From the NCBI RefSeq assembly GCF_021026295.1, contig NZ_JAJNDA010000011.1, forward strand, positions 62,001 through 126,000: DNA of 64,000 nucleotides. Direction: 5' to 3'. Shown here piece by piece: positions 44,378 to 52,192 of this stretch. The notes below the pieces were generated by a model that was not told the origin of the DNA, searched no databases, and saw only the letters and a program-made list of their open reading frames with translations. Numbering within the stretch: the first letter of the stretch is position 1; every line of letters begins with the position of its first letter. This DNA is from Actinomycetospora soli. GTDB lineage: Bacteria > Actinomycetota > Actinomycetes > Mycobacteriales > Pseudonocardiaceae. The translations under genes and the position numbers were made by a program.

Positions 44378-45166
44378 ATGGTCGTCCGCAATGCACCCGT
44401 GATCTCCCCGCAGGCCCACGACGACGTCGAGCCGGTGCGGGTCGAGGTCGTCGGCTGGGAGGACCTGACGCCGCGGATGCGCCGCGTCCGCCTCGCCGGC
44501 GAGGTCGACGGGCTGCCGGTCTCCGGCCCCACCGACCACGCCAAGCTCTTCTTCCCGACGGCGGGTCGCGCGGATCCGGAGCGCCCGGAGATCGGCCCGC
44601 GGGGGCTGGTGGCTCCGGCACCCGGACGACCGCGTGCGTACCGGGAGTACACGCTGCGGTCGGTGGCCGACGGGGTCGTCGAGGTCGACTTCGTGCGGCA
44701 CGGGCACGGGCTCGCCGGGACGTGGGTGGAGGACCCGGGCGGCGCGCTCTGGCTCTACGGCCCGCGGTCGTCGCTGCGGCACGACCCGCGCGACTGGTAC
44801 CTGCTCGGCGGGGACGAGACGGCGCTGCCGGCCCTGGGTCGGTGGCTGCGGTCGTTGCCGTCCGACGCCGTGGGCACCGTGTTCGTCGAGGTCGCGGACG
44901 CTGCGGAGGAGCAGGTGCTGGACGGTCCGTCGGGGATGTCGGTCGTGTGGCTGCACCGCGACGGCGCCGAGCCCGGGACGACGTCGCTGCTCGGCGACGC
45001 GGTGGAGGGCTGGACCCGCCCCGAGGGGGACGGCCTCGTCTGGATGGGCGCCGAGGCGTCGGCCCTGCGCCCCGTGCGGCGGCGCCTGCGCGACCTGCTG
45101 CCCACCGAGTGGATCGACCTCGACGGGTACTGGCGCCGGGGTGTGGAGGGCACGGGCCTGGGCTGA
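44378..45166 (+). CDS. Siderophore-interacting protein (ferric-siderophore reductase, ViuB-like)
   Basis: This 262-residue flavoprotein releases iron from imported ferric siderophores by reduction. The FAD-binding motif REYTLRSVADGVVEVDFVRH (RxYTxR) and GLAGTWVEDPGGALWLYGPR match SIP proteins. WYLLGGDETALPALGRWLRS begins the NAD(P)H domain, and LVWMGAEASALRPVRRRLRD with LDGYWRRGVEG closes it. The length is typical. No siderophore biosynthesis or ABC transporter genes are adjacent, and I see no iron box upstream. ATG 44378 lies next to the inverted repeat at 44356. Confidence 0.92.
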   Translation: MVVRNAPVISPQAHDDVEPVRVEVVGWEDLTPRMRRVRLAGEVDGLPVSGPTDHAKLFFPTAGRADPERPEIGPRGLVAPAPGRPRAYREYTLRSVADGVVEVDFVRHGHGLAGTWVEDPGGALWLYGPRSSLRHDPRDWYLLGGDETALPALGRWLRSLPSDAVGTVFVEVADAAEEQVLDGPSGMSVVWLHRDGAEPGTTSLLGDAVEGWTRPEGDGLVWMGAEASALRPVRRRLRDLLPTEWIDLDGYWRRGVEGTGLG

Positions 45167-45499
45167 TCGCGTGGTGCGGGGCAGTCGCTGCAGCATCCTG
45201 CGCGCCACGCACACAGTCCGGGCGGCGGAGCGGACTGCGCTCCGCGAATCCTGCGCGTCGCGCACACATCTCACGGGGGCGCGACCCCGACCCACCCGCG
45301 AGGTCCACCTGGGGCAGGTCCGGGGGCCTGCGGGCGTGCGTGGTGTGTCCCTCGCGGCGGTGACCCGCGGAGTGTGTGCGGGGCGCGCGGGTTCTGCCGG
45401 GGTCGAGTGCCCGGCCGGCCGGCCGGAGTGTGCGCGGGGACGCACGGGCCTCGGCGGCGTGCGCCGCCGACGTCGTGCCCGACCCGCACCGACCCGGCG
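45167..45499. repeat. Repeat-filled convergent gap (21 bp repeat cluster)
   Basis: This 333 bp gap has no credible gene. It holds two direct copies of NTCCTGCGCGNNGCGCACACA (45195-45215 and 45248-45268), one inverted copy (45373-45393, 18 of 21 matching the first copy) and a degenerate inverted copy near 45427-45450. Between the first two, GCGGAGCG and CGCTCCGC form a small hairpin. The same repeat builds the cluster at 55655-55951. The gap separates the convergent SIP and hydrolase genes and may act as a terminator. Confidence 0.7.
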
Positions 45500-46351
45500 T
45501 CAGGAACCCAGGACCTCGCGGAGCCGCGGGGCGAACGTCGTGGCCCGCCCCGGCCAGGCCTCGTCCTCGCCCGCGAACCCGTCGTGGCCGCCCGGGAAGA
45601 CCACGAGCTCGGCGCCGAGGAGGTCGGCGGTCGCGCGGGCGGTGCGCGCGGTGAAGGTGTCGCCGGTCTCCTCGCCCACGGCGAGCAGAACGCGCGTCGG
45701 GGCGGCCCGCAGCGCCTCGACGACCGGCCGGTACCGGACGATCGCGAGCGAGCGGTCGCTGAGCAGCGGGTCGTCGCGGGAACCGTCGTCCTCGGTGGGC
45801 ATCCCGAACGCGGCCGGGTCGGGCGCCGGCTGCGCGAAGTAGTCCGGGGTGAACTCGCCCGACCAGGACACGTACGTCATGAACGCGGCCATGCCCGCAC
45901 CCCAGCCGCGCTCGGCGTAGGCGCGGCGGATGTCGTCGTAGGCCCGCCAGGCCGCGTCGGCGTCGGGCAGCGTGTCGATCAACGGCGGCTCGTGGGCCAC
46001 GAGGGTGGCCACGTCGTCGGGGTACGCCGCCACCCACGCCAGCGCCGAGACCGCGGCGCCGCTCGAGGCGAACACGTCGACCGGCCCCGCGTCGAGCGCG
46101 GTGACCAGCGCGTGCAGGTCGGAGGCCTGGACCTCGGGCACGGCGGTGACCTCGCCGTCGGAGCGCACCGAGCGCCCCGCGCCGCGCGGGTCGTAGAGCA
46201 CCACGCGGAGGTCCGGCAGGTGCGACGCCAGGGCGTGGGCGCCCTCGGCCGTCATCGGCTGGCCGATCAGCACCAGCGGACGGCCCTGGGCGGCCCCCAG
46301 CACGTCGTAGGCGAGCTCGACCCCGGGCAGCGACAGCGTGTGCGTGGTCAC
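45500..46351 (-). CDS. Alpha/beta hydrolase
   Basis: This 283-residue alpha/beta-fold protein has VVLYDPRGAGRSVRSDGEVT (oxyanion strand region), the nucleophile elbow VDVFASSGAAVSALAWVAAY with Ser in S-S-G in place of the usual G-x-S-x-G, and VVFPGGHDGFAGE carrying the catalytic His. The acid is probably the Asp/Glu in LLAVGEETGD. The reaction and substrate are unknown; such proteins are often esterases or haloperoxidase-like enzymes. There is no signal peptide. It starts with GTG 46351 and lies 18 bp after a small membrane protein gene on the same strand, so it may be the last gene of a three-gene unit. Confidence 0.85.
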   Translation of the reverse strand: MTTHTLSLPGVELAYDVLGAAQGRPLVLIGQPMTAEGAHALASHLPDLRVVLYDPRGAGRSVRSDGEVTAVPEVQASDLHALVTALDAGPVDVFASSGAAVSALAWVAAYPDDVATLVAHEPPLIDTLPDADAAWRAYDDIRRAYAERGWGAGMAAFMTYVSWSGEFTPDYFAQPAPDPAAFGMPTEDDGSRDDPLLSDRSLAIVRYRPVVEALRAAPTRVLLAVGEETGDTFTARTARATADLLGAELVVFPGGHDGFAGEDEAWPGRATTFAPRLREVLGS

Positions 46352-46369
46352 GTCGGTACGGTATCAGGA

Positions 46370-46753
46370 CTAGTCGGTAGAGTGGTACAACCAGAGCAGG
46401 CCGAGGATCGGCAGGATCAGCGGGAAGAAGCCGTAGCCGATGCCGAAGTCGGTCCACACCGTGTCGTCGGCGAAGTCCTGCGGTGCGAGCAGCGTGAACA
46501 GGCCGACGCCGACCACGCCCACCAGCTCGATCCACACCGCGACCTGGGCGAGCCGCCGCTGCCGCCGCCCGATCGCGACCGCCGCGAGGATGTAGACCGC
46601 GGCCGAGAACGCGGAGAGCAGGTAGGCGAGCGGCGCGACGGAGAACTGGGTCGCGATCTGGTAGACCGACCGGGCCCCCGCGGAGATCGCGAACAGCACG
46701 TAGACCGCCAGCAGGACCTTGCCCGGCCCGCTGTCGAGGCGCCGCTCAGACAC
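46370..46753 (-). CDS. Small four-span membrane protein
   Basis: This 127-residue membrane protein has four hydrophobic segments: KVLLAVYVLFAISAGARSVY, LAYLLSAFSAAVYILAAVAI, VAVWIELVGVVGVGLFTLLA and GYGFFPLILPILGLLWLYHS. Basic loops such as GRRQRRLAQ suggest a cytoplasmic N-terminus. Related proteins are widespread in actinomycetes and uncharacterised. Its start overlaps the end of the next gene upstream (46746-47117) by eight bases, so the two probably form a complex or are at least co-expressed. Confidence 0.82.
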   Translation of the reverse strand: MSERRLDSGPGKVLLAVYVLFAISAGARSVYQIATQFSVAPLAYLLSAFSAAVYILAAVAIGRRQRRLAQVAVWIELVGVVGVGLFTLLAPQDFADDTVWTDFGIGYGFFPLILPILGLLWLYHSTD

Positions 46754-47117
46754 CGGTCACCTCCCACACCTGCGTGGTGCGCAGGACCAGCACCGCGAAC
46801 GTCACGCCCGCGATCGCCAGCACCACCGAGCCGTACCGGGTGCGCTCCCCGTAGGCCAGGGCGGCGCCGATCGGCAGCACCACGAGCAGGGCGATGAGGT
46901 AGCCGACGATCTCCGCCACCGCTCCGGCCGACCGGCCCGGCGACACGACGAGCAGCACGACCGCGATCACGGCCTGGACCAGCGCGAGCACCTCGAGGCC
47001 CACCAGGGCGAGGCGGTGGTGGTAGGTCGGCGCCTGGTTCACGGCGGCGGACACCCCGCACCACAGCGCCCAGCCGAGGCCCGCCAGGCCGAGGACCCAG
47101 GCGAGGAGAACGATCAC
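46746..47117 (-). CDS. Small four-span membrane protein
   Basis: This 123-residue membrane protein has four likely spans: MIVLLAWVLGLAGLGWALWC, LALVGLEVLALVQAVIAVVL, IVGYLIALLVVLPIGAALAY and GSVVLAIAGVTFAVLVLRTT. No motif identifies a function. The gene overlaps the next membrane-protein gene by eight bases and is divergent, at 44 bp, from the ABC-ATPase-domain gene at 47162. The conserved pairing of two small membrane proteins suggests a two-component membrane complex, which is an inference. Confidence 0.82.
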   Translation of the reverse strand: MIVLLAWVLGLAGLGWALWCGVSAAVNQAPTYHHRLALVGLEVLALVQAVIAVVLLVVSPGRSAGAVAEIVGYLIALLVVLPIGAALAYGERTRYGSVVLAIAGVTFAVLVLRTTQVWEVTGV

Positions 47118-47161
47118 GCCCGCCAGTATGGCCGCGCCGCGCGTCGGGCACTCTCCCGCCC

Positions 47162-48835
47162 ATGGCCCGCCGCGACCTCGCCTCGACCCTCCGCGACCTC
47201 GACGGGCAGAGCTACGGGCGGTACCGGTCGCTGGTCGGGTCGTGGGACATCGACGACGGCACGCTCGAGGTCGTCCGCGTCCAGGCCGACCCGTTCGCCC
47301 CGCCGTCCCGGGTCCGCGTCACCCTGCCCGGGGCCGCCCCCGACGAGCTGACCGGCACGGCCGACCGCCGCCGCGCCCACGCCACGTTCCTGCTCCGCCG
47401 CCTGCACCGGCAGCTGCGCGGCACGCCCCTGCAGCTCGACGCCGGCGGTCAGGAGGTCCTCGACCGCACCGCCGGGCGCGTGCTCGCCGACGGCACCGTC
47501 GTCGTCGAACTCGGTGCGCCCCTCCCCGGGCCGAAGCGCCACATCCTCGGCCGGGAGGCCGCGACGCTGCTGGGGGAGACGCTGCCGGCGGCGGTCGCCA
47601 CCCTGCGCTGGGATGCCCTTCCCGACGACGAGCGTGGTGCGGCGACGCGGTTCGCCGCGGTCGTCGAGGACGCCGTCGCGCTGCGGGCCGCGCTGGCCGA
47701 CCACGGACTCGTCGCGTTCGTCGCCGACGGTGCCGTGCTGCCGCGGCGCTCCGGCATCGACGACCGCCCGCTCGAGCGCGCCACGGCCTTCGCGGCCCCC
47801 GAGGGCCTCCGGGTGACGCTGGCGACGCCGAACGCGGGACCCGTCGTCGGGATGGGGATCCCGGAGGGCGTGACGCTGATCGTCGGCGGCGGCTACCACG
47901 GCAAGTCGACGCTGCTGCGCGCGATCGAGGCGGGCGTGCACGACCACGGGCCCGGCGACGGGCGCGAGCAGGTCGTCGCGCGCGCCGACGCGGTGAAGGT
48001 GCGGGCGGAGGACGGCCGCAGCGTGGTGCGCAGCGACGTGTCGGCCTTCGTCTCGCACCTGCCGTCGGGCGAGCCGACCGACGACTTCTCGACGACGAAC
48101 GCCTCCGGCTCGACCAGTCAGGCCGCGTCGATGGTGGAGGCGGTCGAGGCCGGGGCGGGCGTGCTGCTGGTCGACGAGGACACGTCGGCCACCAACATGA
48201 TGATCCGCGACGCCCGGATGCAGCAGCTCATCGCGACCGAGCCGCTCGTGCCGTTCGTGGAGCGCATCCGCCCGCTGCACGCCGAGCGCGGGGTGTCCTC
48301 GGTGCTGGTGATGGGCGGGTCGGGCGACTACCTCGGGGTGGCCGACACCGTGATCATGATGTCCTCGTACGTCGCGAGCGAGGTGACCGCGCGGGCGCAC
48401 GAGATCGCCGCGGCCACCCCGGGCCGGACCCAGGAGCACACCGGGTTCCCCGTGGTCGCCGCCCGGGTGGTCGACCCGGGCTCGGTGGACCCGTCGGGGC
48501 GGCAGGGCAAGCGCCGCATCGCCGCGCGGGGGACCGACACGCTGACCTTCGGCGAGGACGACGTCGACCTGTCCGCCGTGGAGCAGGTGGTCGACCGGTC
48601 GCAGGTGACCGGGATCGGCCGGGCGATGGCGCTGCTGGGCGACCACGTGCTCGACGGCGGGATCACGCTCGCCGAGGCGCTGGACCTCGTCGACGCGCAG
48701 ATCGCCCGCGAGGGGGTGGACGCGCTGCGCGACGGCCCCCGGGACCCCGCGGACCTCGCCCTGCCCCGCCGGCACGAGATCGCGGCCGCGCTCAACCGGC
48801 TCCGCTCGCTGCGCGTGCGCTCCCTGCAACGATGA
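47162..48835 (+). CDS. ABC-ATPase domain protein (PF09818-like)
   Basis: This 557-residue soluble protein has an unusual single ABC-type ATPase. Walker A is LIVGGGYHGKSTLLRAIEAG, the signature-like NASGSTSQAASMVEAVEAGA, and Walker B VLLVDEDTSATNMMIRDAR. VSSVLVMGGSGDYLGVADTV follows. The N-terminal 220 residues are specific to this family (DGQSYGRYRSLVGSWDIDDG). Homologs occur from bacteria to trypanosomes, where MRB1590 binds RNA in mitochondrial editing complexes, so an RNA-related role is possible but unproven. It has no membrane partner. ATG 47162 is 44 bp from the divergent membrane-protein gene. Confidence 0.9.
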   Translation: MARRDLASTLRDLDGQSYGRYRSLVGSWDIDDGTLEVVRVQADPFAPPSRVRVTLPGAAPDELTGTADRRRAHATFLLRRLHRQLRGTPLQLDAGGQEVLDRTAGRVLADGTVVVELGAPLPGPKRHILGREAATLLGETLPAAVATLRWDALPDDERGAATRFAAVVEDAVALRAALADHGLVAFVADGAVLPRRSGIDDRPLERATAFAAPEGLRVTLATPNAGPVVGMGIPEGVTLIVGGGYHGKSTLLRAIEAGVHDHGPGDGREQVVARADAVKVRAEDGRSVVRSDVSAFVSHLPSGEPTDDFSTTNASGSTSQAASMVEAVEAGAGVLLVDEDTSATNMMIRDARMQQLIATEPLVPFVERIRPLHAERGVSSVLVMGGSGDYLGVADTVIMMSSYVASEVTARAHEIAAATPGRTQEHTGFPVVAARVVDPGSVDPSGRQGKRRIAARGTDTLTFGEDDVDLSAVEQVVDRSQVTGIGRAMALLGDHVLDGGITLAEALDLVDAQIAREGVDALRDGPRDPADLALPRRHEIAAALNRLRSLRVRSLQR

Positions 48836-48869
48836 GGAACGGGACACTCCGTACTCGGACGACCCGATT

Positions 48870-48913
48870 CGATTGCGCTCAACGGGTGACGACCGACCGG
48901 TAGGGCGCAATCG
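48870..48913. terminator. Inverted repeat with long loop
   Basis: CGATTGCGC (48870-48878) pairs perfectly with GCGCAATCG (48905-48913) across 26 bases. It lies 35 bp after the ABC-ATPase gene and 55 bp before the small gene at 48968. It may be a terminator or part of the promoter region of that small gene. Confidence 0.45.
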
Positions 48914-48967
48914 TGTGGAACTCTGTGCAACGGCGGGGGGCCAGGGGGAGCGCAGAGGGGGCGGGTC

Positions 48968-49138
48968 GTGAGCACGATGCCGACGGACGTCGCGGAGCCG
49001 GGGGGATCCGTCGACGACGAACTGCGGTGGGCGTTCTACCGCACGGCGATGGCGGCCTGGGTCGAGGCGGCCGGGCGCGCGCCCGTCCCCTCGCCGCGCA
49101 CCTCACCCGAGGACACCCTGCGTCGCGTCCCTCGCTAG
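48968..49138 (+). CDS. Small hypothetical protein
   Basis: A 56-codon frame encodes VSTMPTDVAEPGGSVDDELR, then WAFYRTAMAAWVEAAGRAP and a Pro/Arg-rich tail ending LRRVPR. The central segment could form one amphipathic helix. GTG 48968 is preceded by GAGGGGG at six-base spacing, which, with the plausible codon use, is the main support. I recognise no family. It is convergent with the IclR gene, whose stop is 29 bp away. Confidence 0.5.
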   Translation: MSTMPTDVAEPGGSVDDELRWAFYRTAMAAWVEAAGRAPVPSPRTSPEDTLRRVPR

Positions 49139-49166
49139 GGGCGCGGCGCAGCGGTCACCCGGCTGG

Positions 49167-49982
49167 TCACCCCACGCGCAGCGGGCGCTCCACGGGGCGC
49201 ACGGGGGTCTTCCCGACGACGGGTGCCGCGGCCCGGCCGTGGCCCGTGGCCTCCAGGGCGCGCCGGATGCGGGCCGCCACCGCGGTGAGAAGGGCGGGCA
49301 GCTCTCCCGGCCCCGTGCCGTCGTCCCGGACGACGAGGCTGAGCGCGGCGGCCACGTCGCCGCGCCGGTCGTGCACGGGCACCGCGACCGCCATGGCGTC
49401 GTCGGTGATCTGCCCGCGGAGCACCGCGACCCCGTCGCGCCGGACCTGGGCGAGGCGCACCCGGAGCAGCGCGGGGTCGACCTGCGTGCGCGCGGTGTAG
49501 CGGGCGAGCGGACGCGCGAGGACCTCGTCGACCTCGGCGGGATCGGCGTGGGCGAGCAGCACGATCCCGGTGCCCGTGGCGTGCAGCGGCCAGCGGTCGC
49601 CCACGCGGCTGGACACCTGGGCGGTGCGGCGCGACCGCAACGCCTCGACGTAGACCACCTCGTGCCCGTCGCGCACGCCCAGGTGGACGTTGCCGCCCGT
49701 GACGCGGTGCAGGTCGTCGAGATGGGGGAACGCGATCTCGCGCAGACCGAGGCCGCGCGGGGCGAGGGCGGAGAGCTCGAGCAGGCGCAGGCCGACCGAG
49801 AAGCGGCCGTCCTCGCCGCGCTCGAGGGCGCCCCAGGCCTGCAGCTCGCCGACGAGCCGGTGGGTCGTCGAGAGCGACAGGCCGGCGCGGCGCCCGATCT
49901 CGGAGAGGCTCAGCGCGCGGTGATCGGGCCCGAAGGCGCCGAGCACGTCGAGGACGCGGCTCGCGGCGGTGCGGTGGGGCAT
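49167..49982 (-). CDS. IclR-family transcriptional regulator
   Basis: This 271-residue regulator has an N-terminal winged helix-turn-helix (SRVLDVLGAFGPDHRALSLS, EIGRRAGLSLSTTHRLVGEL) and a C-terminal effector domain (HLGVRDGHEVVYVEALRSRR, PLHATGTGIVLLAHADPAEV, GQITDDAMAVAVPVHDRRGD). IclR proteins usually control catabolism of aromatic or other organic acids. It is divergent, across 62 bp, from an amidohydrolase-P450-transporter series that it probably controls. A 12 bp palindrome at 50017 is the candidate site. The last 25 residues are a Pro/Arg-rich extension. Confidence 0.92.
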   Translation of the reverse strand: MPHRTAASRVLDVLGAFGPDHRALSLSEIGRRAGLSLSTTHRLVGELQAWGALERGEDGRFSVGLRLLELSALAPRGLGLREIAFPHLDDLHRVTGGNVHLGVRDGHEVVYVEALRSRRTAQVSSRVGDRWPLHATGTGIVLLAHADPAEVDEVLARPLARYTARTQVDPALLRVRLAQVRRDGVAVLRGQITDDAMAVAVPVHDRRGDVAAALSLVVRDDGTGPGELPALLTAVAARIRRALEATGHGRAAAPVVGKTPVRPVERPLRVG

Positions 49983-50016
49983 CCCTCCGATGTCATCACA
50001 CCGGAGAGGTGGATCA

Positions 50017-50028
50017 CAAGGTTCCTTG
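50017..50028. promoter_or_regulatory. Palindrome upstream of the catabolic operon
   Basis: CAAGG-TT-CCTTG is a 5+5 inverted repeat with a two-base centre, 16 bp before the amidohydrolase start and 34 bp upstream of the divergent IclR start. A second short palindrome, GATGTCATC (49989-49997), lies nearer the IclR gene. IclR regulators bind such short inverted repeats. Confidence 0.5.
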
Positions 50029-50044
50029 ATGATGGGGTGGGGTC

Positions 50045-50908
50045 ATGAACCTCGACGCCCTGGACGCCGTCGACGTGCACGTGCACGTCGAGGCCGACGC
50101 GCACGGCCACTGCTCGCTCGACCCCGAGCTGCTCGACGCGTCCGCCGGCTACTTCAAGGCCGGCGAGAACCGGACCCCGACGGTCGAGGACATCGCGGCC
50201 TACTACCGCGAGCGGAACACCGCCGCGGTCGTGTTCACCGTCGACGCCACGAGCGCCACTGGCCACCCGGCGCTGTCCAGCGAGGAGATCGCCGACCGCG
50301 CCGCCGCGCACGCCGACGTGCTCATCCCGTTCGGCTCGGTCGACCCGCACGGCGGGGCGGCGTCGGTCCGGCGCATCCGCTCGCTCGTCGCCGACCACGG
50401 CGTGCGGGGCTTCAAGTTCCACCCGAGCCTGCAGGGCTTCGAGCCCCACGACCGGCGGTTCTACCCGCTCTACGAGGCGATCACCGAGCTCGGCGTGCCG
50501 GTCGTGTTCCACACCGGCCAGACCGGCATTGGCGCCGGGCTGCCGGGCGGGCGCGGCATCAAGCTGCGCTACTCCGATCCGATGCTGCTCGACGACGTCG
50601 CGGCGGACTTCGCCGAGCTGACGATCGTCATGGCCCACCCCAGCGTGCCGTGGCAGGACGCGGCCATCTCGATCGCGACGCACAAGGCGAACGTGTACAT
50701 CGACCTCTCCGGGTGGTCCCCGAAGTACTTCCCGCCGCAGCTCGTGCGGGCCGCGGGGCGGTGGTTGTCGGACAAGGTCCTCTTCGGTTCCGACTACCCG
50801 GTGCTCACCCCGGACCGCTGGCGCCGGGACTTCGCGACGCTGAATCTCCCGGACGAGGTGCGCCCCCGCATCCTCAAGGACAACGCCCGCCGGCTGCTGG
50901 GGATCTGA
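50045..50908 (+). CDS. Amidohydrolase family 2 (metal-dependent hydrolase/decarboxylase)
   Basis: This 287-residue TIM-barrel protein begins LDALDAVDVHVHVEADAHGH (the HxH metal site), continues GVRGFKFHPSLQGFEPHDRR, ELGVPVVFHTGQTGIGAGLP, ELTIVMAHPSVPWQDAAISI and VLFGSDYPVLTPDRWRRDF (the conserved Asp). This is the pattern of amidohydrolase_2 enzymes such as gamma-resorcylate and related decarboxylases or lactone hydrolases. It probably acts on an aromatic or carboxylated ring-cleavage intermediate. It is the first gene of a probable operon with a P450 and an MHS transporter, under the divergent IclR regulator. Confidence 0.88.
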   Translation: MNLDALDAVDVHVHVEADAHGHCSLDPELLDASAGYFKAGENRTPTVEDIAAYYRERNTAAVVFTVDATSATGHPALSSEEIADRAAAHADVLIPFGSVDPHGGAASVRRIRSLVADHGVRGFKFHPSLQGFEPHDRRFYPLYEAITELGVPVVFHTGQTGIGAGLPGGRGIKLRYSDPMLLDDVAADFAELTIVMAHPSVPWQDAAISIATHKANVYIDLSGWSPKYFPPQLVRAAGRWLSDKVLFGSDYPVLTPDRWRRDFATLNLPDEVRPRILKDNARRLLGI

Positions 50909-50968
50909 CTTCCGCCTGACGGAGACCCGCTTGTCCGGTTCGGCCCGGTGCGGGCAGGTTGCGGAGCC

Positions 50969-52192
50969 GTGCTCAGCGTCGACGCGCCCGTGCTCGACGT
51001 CGACCCGTTCGCGCTCGACGTCCTCGCCGACCCGCTGCCCGCCGACACCGCGATCCGCGAGACGGCGCCGGCGGTGTTCCTGCCCGCCCACCGGGTGTTC
51101 GCCACCGGGCGGTACGCGCACGTGGCGGCCGCCTTCCGCGACGCGGCGACGTTCTCCTCGGCCGCCGGCACCGGGCTCGCCGACATCCGGCGCGGCGCGG
51201 GCTGGCGGCCGCCGAGCGTCCTGCTCGACACCGACCCGCCCGAGCACGACGCCGCCCGCCGCGTGATGAACCGGGTCCTCTCCCCGCGCGCCCTGGCCGG
51301 GCTGGAGGCGCGGTTCGCGGTGGTCGCGGCGACGCTCGTCGACGAGGCCTGCGCGGCCGAGGAGATCGACGCGGCCGGGATCGCGGAGCGGTTCCCGCTG
51401 ACGGTGCTCCCGGACGCGGTCGGCATGGCGCCTGAGGGGCGCGACCACCTCCTGCCCTACGCGGCGCTGAACTTCGAGTCGATGGGCCCGCCCGGCGTGC
51501 TGCGGGACGCCGCCGAGCAGGGCGCGGCTGCCGGGGCGGGGGAGTGGGCGACCGCCCGCGAGTACGTCACGTGGCAGATGCGCCGCGAGGCCCTGTCCGA
51601 CGACGGGATCGGCGCGGCGATCTACGCCTTCGCCGACCGCGGCGACATCTCCGCGGCCGACGCCGGGCTGCTCGTGCGTTCGTTCCTCTCCGCCGGGATC
51701 GACACGACGGTGCTCGCGCTCGCCTCGGTGCTCCACGAGCTCGCCCGCCGCCCGGAGGTCTGGGCCCTGCTGCGCGCCGACCCGTCCCGCGTGCGCGGGG
51801 TGTTCGAGGAGGGCATGCGGCTGCACACCCCGAGCCCGGTGATCGGTCGCACGACGACGCGGCCCGTCGACCTGGACGGCGTCACCGTGCCCGCGGACGC
51901 CCGGCTGCTGCTCTGCCTCGGGGCCGCCAACCGCGATCCCCGCCGTTTCGACGACCCGGACGCCTTCGACCCGGTCCGGACGGCCGGTGCGGTGACCTTC
52001 GGCGCCGGGGTCCACAACTGCGTCGGCCAGGCCATCGCCCGGCTCGAGGCCCAGGCGCTGCTCGGCGAGCTCGTGCGCCGCGTCGAGCGGATCGAGCCGG
52101 CCGGGGAGTCCGTCCCCCGGCTGTCCAACTGGCTGCGCGGGTTCGCGTCCGTCCCCGTCCGTCTCGTCCCGTCGTCGAAGGAGGCGCCATGA
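50969..52192 (+). CDS. Cytochrome P450
   Basis: This 407-residue soluble bacterial P450 inserts one oxygen atom from O2 into an organic substrate. Visible motifs are the I-helix SFLSAGIDTTVLALASVLHE (AGxDT), the K-helix FEEGMRLHTPSPVIGRTTTR (ExxR as EGMR), and the haem loop VTFGAGVHNCVGQAIARLEA with the axial Cys at residue 351. The Cys loop and size fit class I enzymes using ferredoxin; no ferredoxin or reductase gene is adjacent. GTG 50969 follows GGAG; GTG 50948 is less likely. Its TGA overlaps the ATG of the transporter gene, suggesting co-translation. Confidence 0.93.
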   Translation: MLSVDAPVLDVDPFALDVLADPLPADTAIRETAPAVFLPAHRVFATGRYAHVAAAFRDAATFSSAAGTGLADIRRGAGWRPPSVLLDTDPPEHDAARRVMNRVLSPRALAGLEARFAVVAATLVDEACAAEEIDAAGIAERFPLTVLPDAVGMAPEGRDHLLPYAALNFESMGPPGVLRDAAEQGAAAGAGEWATAREYVTWQMRREALSDDGIGAAIYAFADRGDISAADAGLLVRSFLSAGIDTTVLALASVLHELARRPEVWALLRADPSRVRGVFEEGMRLHTPSPVIGRTTTRPVDLDGVTVPADARLLLCLGAANRDPRRFDDPDAFDPVRTAGAVTFGAGVHNCVGQAIARLEAQALLGELVRRVERIEPAGESVPRLSNWLRGFASVPVRLVPSSKEAP

